From NCBI GenBank assembly GCA_021014945.1, contig MU266682.1, positions 1 through 22,914 on the forward strand: 22,914 nt of DNA, written 5' to 3'. The position numbers and the translations under genes were made by a program. The stretch is from Leucogyrophana mollusca. Taxonomy: Eukaryota; Basidiomycota; Agaricomycetes; Boletales. Of this stretch, positions 19,619-22,914 are shown piece after piece. The notes beneath the pieces are model-generated. The model worked only from the letters and a program-made list of their open reading frames with translations, had not been told where the DNA came from and did no database searches. Every line of letters starts with the position of its first letter. Positions within the stretch are counted from its first letter, which is position 1.

Positions 19619-20019
19619 TGCGGGGTATTGTATGTGGAACGGATGAAGAAGCCCCAGATCCGATCGGGCTTCTCCATGTTAAATGACCGACCGGTTGGGC
19701 AACACCGGATCCGGCATTGTTTGTTGTTTGGTCAATATGTAGTTAATTCATTAGTTAATTCGACGAAAAGTAGTAATTAGACTTGTTTTTTTAGGTCCAA
19801 AAGAATTAACCAGCCAATCATATGGTGGCATTGATCATATTTTATTCGGTCGCTTGACAAGAAATTGAATATTGTCTAATATATTTGGTATCAGAATCAC
19901 CTTGTGTCTGTACCCAACCGACTCGAACCAGCGAAGAGGTAGCACATCGTATCACTGAACCTGAAGCAACCGTACGAGGTTGGATACGCTGTAGGTCTCA
20001 GTACCATTGTCTTCTTTCG
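19619..20019. other. AT-rich intergenic region upstream of the E2 gene
   Basis: This holds the E2 promoter. AGTTAATTC occurs twice within about 15 bp around 19739-19760, and the rest is AT-rich. A GACTCGAACC at 19918-19927 resembles an inverted B-box, but no tRNA fold forms around it. Confidence 0.4.
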
Positions 20020-21217
20020 ATGATTAATGATCCGATCTTTGCAGCTTGACCGACTTTCACCGCAGCCGGTTTTTCTCTTCCTACTGAGATGTGGGACCAG
20101 TGCTGGCGGCATGCTGATTTTCTTGAGCTCTTCGATCTTTGGCCCGCGTGCCCCTTGTTCTGCATGTTAAGTATGCCAGGAGCATCTGTCCGGATATCTC
20201 AGTGTGGGCCGTGGAACCATATGGAGTGAAGTCCAAAAATTTGTTGAGTGGTGGATCCAAGGATTCGACTTCCTGATTCAGCAGCACACTTCTCTCGTCT
20301 CTGACCCTCATGCCGCATTCTTGTTGTCCCTGGTACACAAGTGGGACTTCTGTGGCTTTATTCGTGAACCCTGTCCGCAGCTCTCCAGTTACACCTTCTC
20401 AGAACATCTTCCCTCGTTTGGGACACTACGGTGGACTCCCCCTTGCTACCGCGGTCTTCGCACATTTGAAGCGGTCCAACTCGACATTGACAAGGGGGCA
20501 CGAGCAGTGCTCGCAGCTACGTCGTCTCTCTGGACCTCATGGAATGCTGTGTCGGGATGTACGAAAGGGCCCCGAGTTCCACTACTGTGTTTCCGCACAC
20601 TCCGCCACCACTTTCCTCCCAGGTAACAAGCTCACATCCTCTAATCGGTTTCGTTTGCCCCCGATTGGCCGGACACGTTGATCGATCGACGTCGAGTAGA
20701 ACTCGTCTTGTCGATTGTCCAGTTCCACTCATTTGCATATTTGATGGATCCGACACTCACTCTACTACCTGGCACGGTGGATCCATTCTTTTCATTGTTG
20801 GGGAAGTCCCTCCAGCTTCAACGGCTCCGCTTATTTGGCCCCTATGCATCTCCTCCCGCGTCATTGCCCCAGGTTCTGTCTCCTGGTCTAGTGCCACATA
20901 TGCAATCGTAAACGGCTCTCATTTCTCTCGATCGGGTACTCGCCGTTGGACGTCCAGTTCAAAAAATTTACATCTACGATGCCCAAGAAAGCACTCATGC
21001 TGAGCCCATCTCTAGTTTATCCGATGTTTCGCAAACCACTTCTCCCGTCCATCATCTGAGCGGAACATTTCCCAATGTAGCCCTGATGGTCCCCCACATT
21101 CGGTACCTACGATTACTGACCCATGCAGATCAAGAACACCACAGCCATGACTGTGACAGCGACGGCGACGATGGTGGTGGGAGTGGTGCTCGCAGTGCCG
21201 GGGATGGAGACAATTGA
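20020..21217 (+). pseudogene. F-box/LRR pseudogene, inverted copy of the 15636-17506 gene
   Basis: Blocks of this strand match the intact F-box protein in order but in different frames. First, FSLPTEMWDQCWRHADFLEL (from 20071) against FSLPTEIWDECWSYTNFPEL. Then a frame change, and the 20204-20560 frame with FLIQQHTSLVSDPHAA against VMIRRHTTLGHDPKAA. Then the 20700-20912 frame with TVDPFFSLLGKSLQLQRLRL against DTAALFFSLLEKTPRLLNLH, which ends in a TAA. Last, the frame from 20938 with LAVGRPVQ and SPVHHLSGTFPN, running into an Asp/Gly/Ser tract that ends with TGA at 21215-21217. At least three frame changes and a stop make it non-functional as one protein. An ATG at 20020 (ATGATTAATG) may correspond to the parental first exon. 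The parental last exon was not found. Confidence 0.85.
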
Positions 21218-21609
21218 GTTGGATTTGACGAGGACAAGGTATCCTACTCGTTGTCGGGGTCCTGCCTCCACTTTCCCGGTTAGTGTTAGAAACTTTGTAT
21301 TTGGGTGCCCCTTGTACTCACTAAAGATAGTCAACGGGTCGAAATTTGTACCCCAGAAGCAATCAAACAGCTGCATCTGGGGAAGTCAGTGTCAGAAATC
21401 ATAATCTTGGTTGCCCTTGTGCCGTACGAACTGTTTGGCTATTTTTAGGCAACCCCTACTCGAATTTCTATTCCACTCACTTTGTTATCGCATGCTCAAC
21501 TTTCAATACTTCACTGGTATATCCTTACTGTCGCGTATCACAGAAAAGTTCCTCCTACTTCGTTCTCTTGCATCGCCTTCACACAACCTCGACTATCCCG
21601 ATCCAAGCC
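21218..21609. other. Region between F-box pseudogene and viroplasmin-like gene
   Basis: No gene seen. It may contain unrecognisable decayed 3' sequence of the F-box copy. The last 60 bp are CT-rich and form the leader of the next gene. Confidence 0.35.
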
Positions 21610-22452
21610 ATGACCGCGTCCCTCCCTGTCAAGGCAACCCAGGCTACCGCACCTTCTGTCTCAGCGGCGGGCGACGAGAATGTCACTAGCGTCGTCAATA
21701 TTGGTAAGTACATGCAGTAAACATCCCCCAACCCGCTTGCTAATGACCCCCTGCAGATGACCTTGCTGCAACTTTGTCCTCTCTCACTCTCGATCCCGAG
21801 AACGCTAGCATACTCATCACAGCCATCATGTCTGCCACCACCGCTCGGTCCACACCACCAACACCATCTGACACCTTCGATACTACCGACCTCAAGGCGA
21901 CTGCTGATCCCCTTTCCTCCTTGAAGTCACAAACTGCTGACACTGCTGGTACCGCCGCGAGCTCTGCGAGTTCTGCGCCTGCTCCTGCTCCCGGCCCTGT
22001 TCCTATCCTTACTCCTAGCTCTGCTCCCGCCATTTCCACCGCCGTGGCACAGGCTGCCGCTGCTAATGCGTTGGCTCGTGCGGCTCACCTTGAGGCGCAG
22101 GCGGGAATTCCCGCAGTTACTTTTTGGGTGCCCCCTTCCTCGCCCCCTGCAGCGCAGGTCTATAGGCAAAGCTACCGCGGTTTCGTGTACGAGGTCCCGA
22201 GCGTTGATGCCCCGGGCCCCTTCTACTGCGTCACCAAAGGGACTCGCGTTGGAGTCTTCAGTAGCTGGTATGTATCTCTGTTTTATACGAATGACAATGG
22301 TGCTCATTACCATCATTTATCTCAGGCAGGTGACTTCTAAACTCGTGACCGGAGTGAGCCGCTCCTGCCAGTCCCGGGTTGTCTCCTTGGACGCCGGCAT
22401 GGAGAAGTTCCACACCTCTGTCGACCAGTTTTCGGTGGAGGTTCTCGTGTGA
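21610..22452 (+). CDS. Protein with C-terminal viroplasmin/RNase-H1-N-like domain
   Basis: Exons 21610-21703, 21757-22267 and 22326-22452 give 243 aa. The first 150 residues are low complexity (Ala/Ser/Pro/Thr, with SSAPAPAPGPVPILTPSS) and an Ala-rich helix (AQAAAANALARAAHLEAQAG). The C-terminus has the pattern of the small viroplasmin-like fold found at the N-terminus of eukaryotic RNase H1: FYCVTKGTRVGVFSSW, then KLVTGVSRSCQSRVVSLDAG. That is an aromatic-x-V strand, G-V/I-F/Y-x-x-W, and the VxGVxG-type turn. In RNase H1 the related domain binds RNA-DNA hybrids. Binding here is inference, and no RNase H catalytic domain follows. Similar stand-alone proteins are common in agaricomycetes. Intron 2 splits the Trp codon of SSW, and its acceptor CTCAG|GCAG was chosen to restore it. 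Confidence 0.75.
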
Positions 22453-22914
22453 GAAAGCGGGCTGGATGTCGAGTCGGTTGCTGCTCCGTCGACGCTATTA
22501 TCTTGGACATTTGTATTTAAACCTGTACTTCCGGCTTTGCGGCGAATGATATCTGCTTTCTTGATGCCCAATGATATACCAAAATGCTTGACACCTCGGA
22601 ATGATGTATCACACAGCGCGAATGGGGCCGAACGATACAGCTGTTTCCGAAAACCTTGTCCAGCGTGTCCGAATCCAGTTTTTAATTCAGAAAATACAAA
22701 CAATTCAAGAAATTCAGAAAACCCACACATCTATTCGTTACTTGCTAGTTTCTTGCTCGTTTACACTTATAACAAATGCCTGCTCCCCAGGATCTGCTCT
22801 AGAACCACGAGGCTTCAAGAAATCAGCTCCGATGTCGAACAGAGTGCCCTGGAAGTCCTTCCAGAAGGCTGGCAGCTCGATGAAGATGCTGCGACATAAA
22901 ATGACATTGGGAAG
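22453..22914. other. Right-edge region, no supported gene
   Basis: AT-rich spacer up to about 22775. After an ATG at 22777 the sequence becomes more coding-like; for example a frame ending at 22899 reads EQSALEVLPEGWQLDEDAAT. That ATG's own frame stops after eight codons, and no splice model was convincing before the window ends. A gene truncated by the edge is possible. Confidence 0.25.

Noticed and set aside
19918..19927. GACTCGAACC, resembling an inverted tRNA B-box
   Set aside because: The flanking bases do not form a T-stem, anticodon arm or acceptor stem on the minus strand.
1..22914. CRISPR arrays, bacterial operons, LTR or DNA transposons with intact ends
   Set aside because: No regularly spaced repeats, no ribosome-binding sites, and no paired terminal repeats or transposase/reverse-transcriptase motifs were seen. 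The sequence is eukaryotic.

Overview
This window reads as chromosomal DNA of an agaricomycete-type basidiomycete. The genes are intron-dense, with introns of about 46-117 nt and mostly GT-AG. The gene content is typical of the group: a P450 of the O-methylsterigmatocystin-oxidoreductase-like kind, an F-box/LRR protein opening with an LPTEIWDECW-type motif, Ser/Pro-rich orphan proteins and a viroplasmin-like protein. I rebuilt exon structures by hand from splice signals, phase and family motifs. Six genes assemble into complete, recognisable proteins, and three more are plausible but unknown or only partly known.

Layout. 1-2300: no intact gene. It holds a decayed tRNA-like element, a TATA-preceded U2 snRNA 5'-domain-like sequence on the minus strand, and scraps of decayed coding sequence. 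2315-5340 (-): a decayed tandem 3' copy of a P450, then an intact 12-exon P450 of 495 aa. 5965-6921 (+): TRAPP subunit Trs33/TRAPPC6, divergent from the P450. 7211-7936 (-): small charged protein. 8647-10349 (-): 549-aa Ser/Pro-rich protein. 11549-12951 (+): FabG-type short-chain dehydrogenase in 9 exons. 13465-14761 (-): a second short-chain dehydrogenase of the retinol-dehydrogenase/WWOX-like kind, convergent with the first. 14852-15160 (-): possible small membrane protein. 15636-17506 (-): F-box/LRR protein. 17878-19618 (-): mitochondrial branched-chain 2-oxoacid dehydrogenase E2. 20020-21217 (+): a frameshifted pseudogene copy of the F-box/LRR gene in inverted orientation. 21610-22452 (+): protein with a C-terminal viroplasmin/RNase-H1-N-like domain. 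22453-22914: no supported gene.

The genes do not form an obvious operon or biosynthetic cluster. Housekeeping functions (TRAPP vesicle tethering, branched-chain amino-acid catabolism) are interleaved with fast-evolving accessory families (P450, F-box/LRR, short-chain dehydrogenases). Two of these families have left decayed duplicates nearby. The most striking points are: a 14-nt P450 microexon that encodes the oxygen-activation motif, with its 3' splice site inside a predicted hairpin; an 11-nt microexon carrying the nucleotide-binding glycine motif of a dehydrogenase; and a U2-like 5' domain with a well-placed TATA box but no recognisable remainder of U2.
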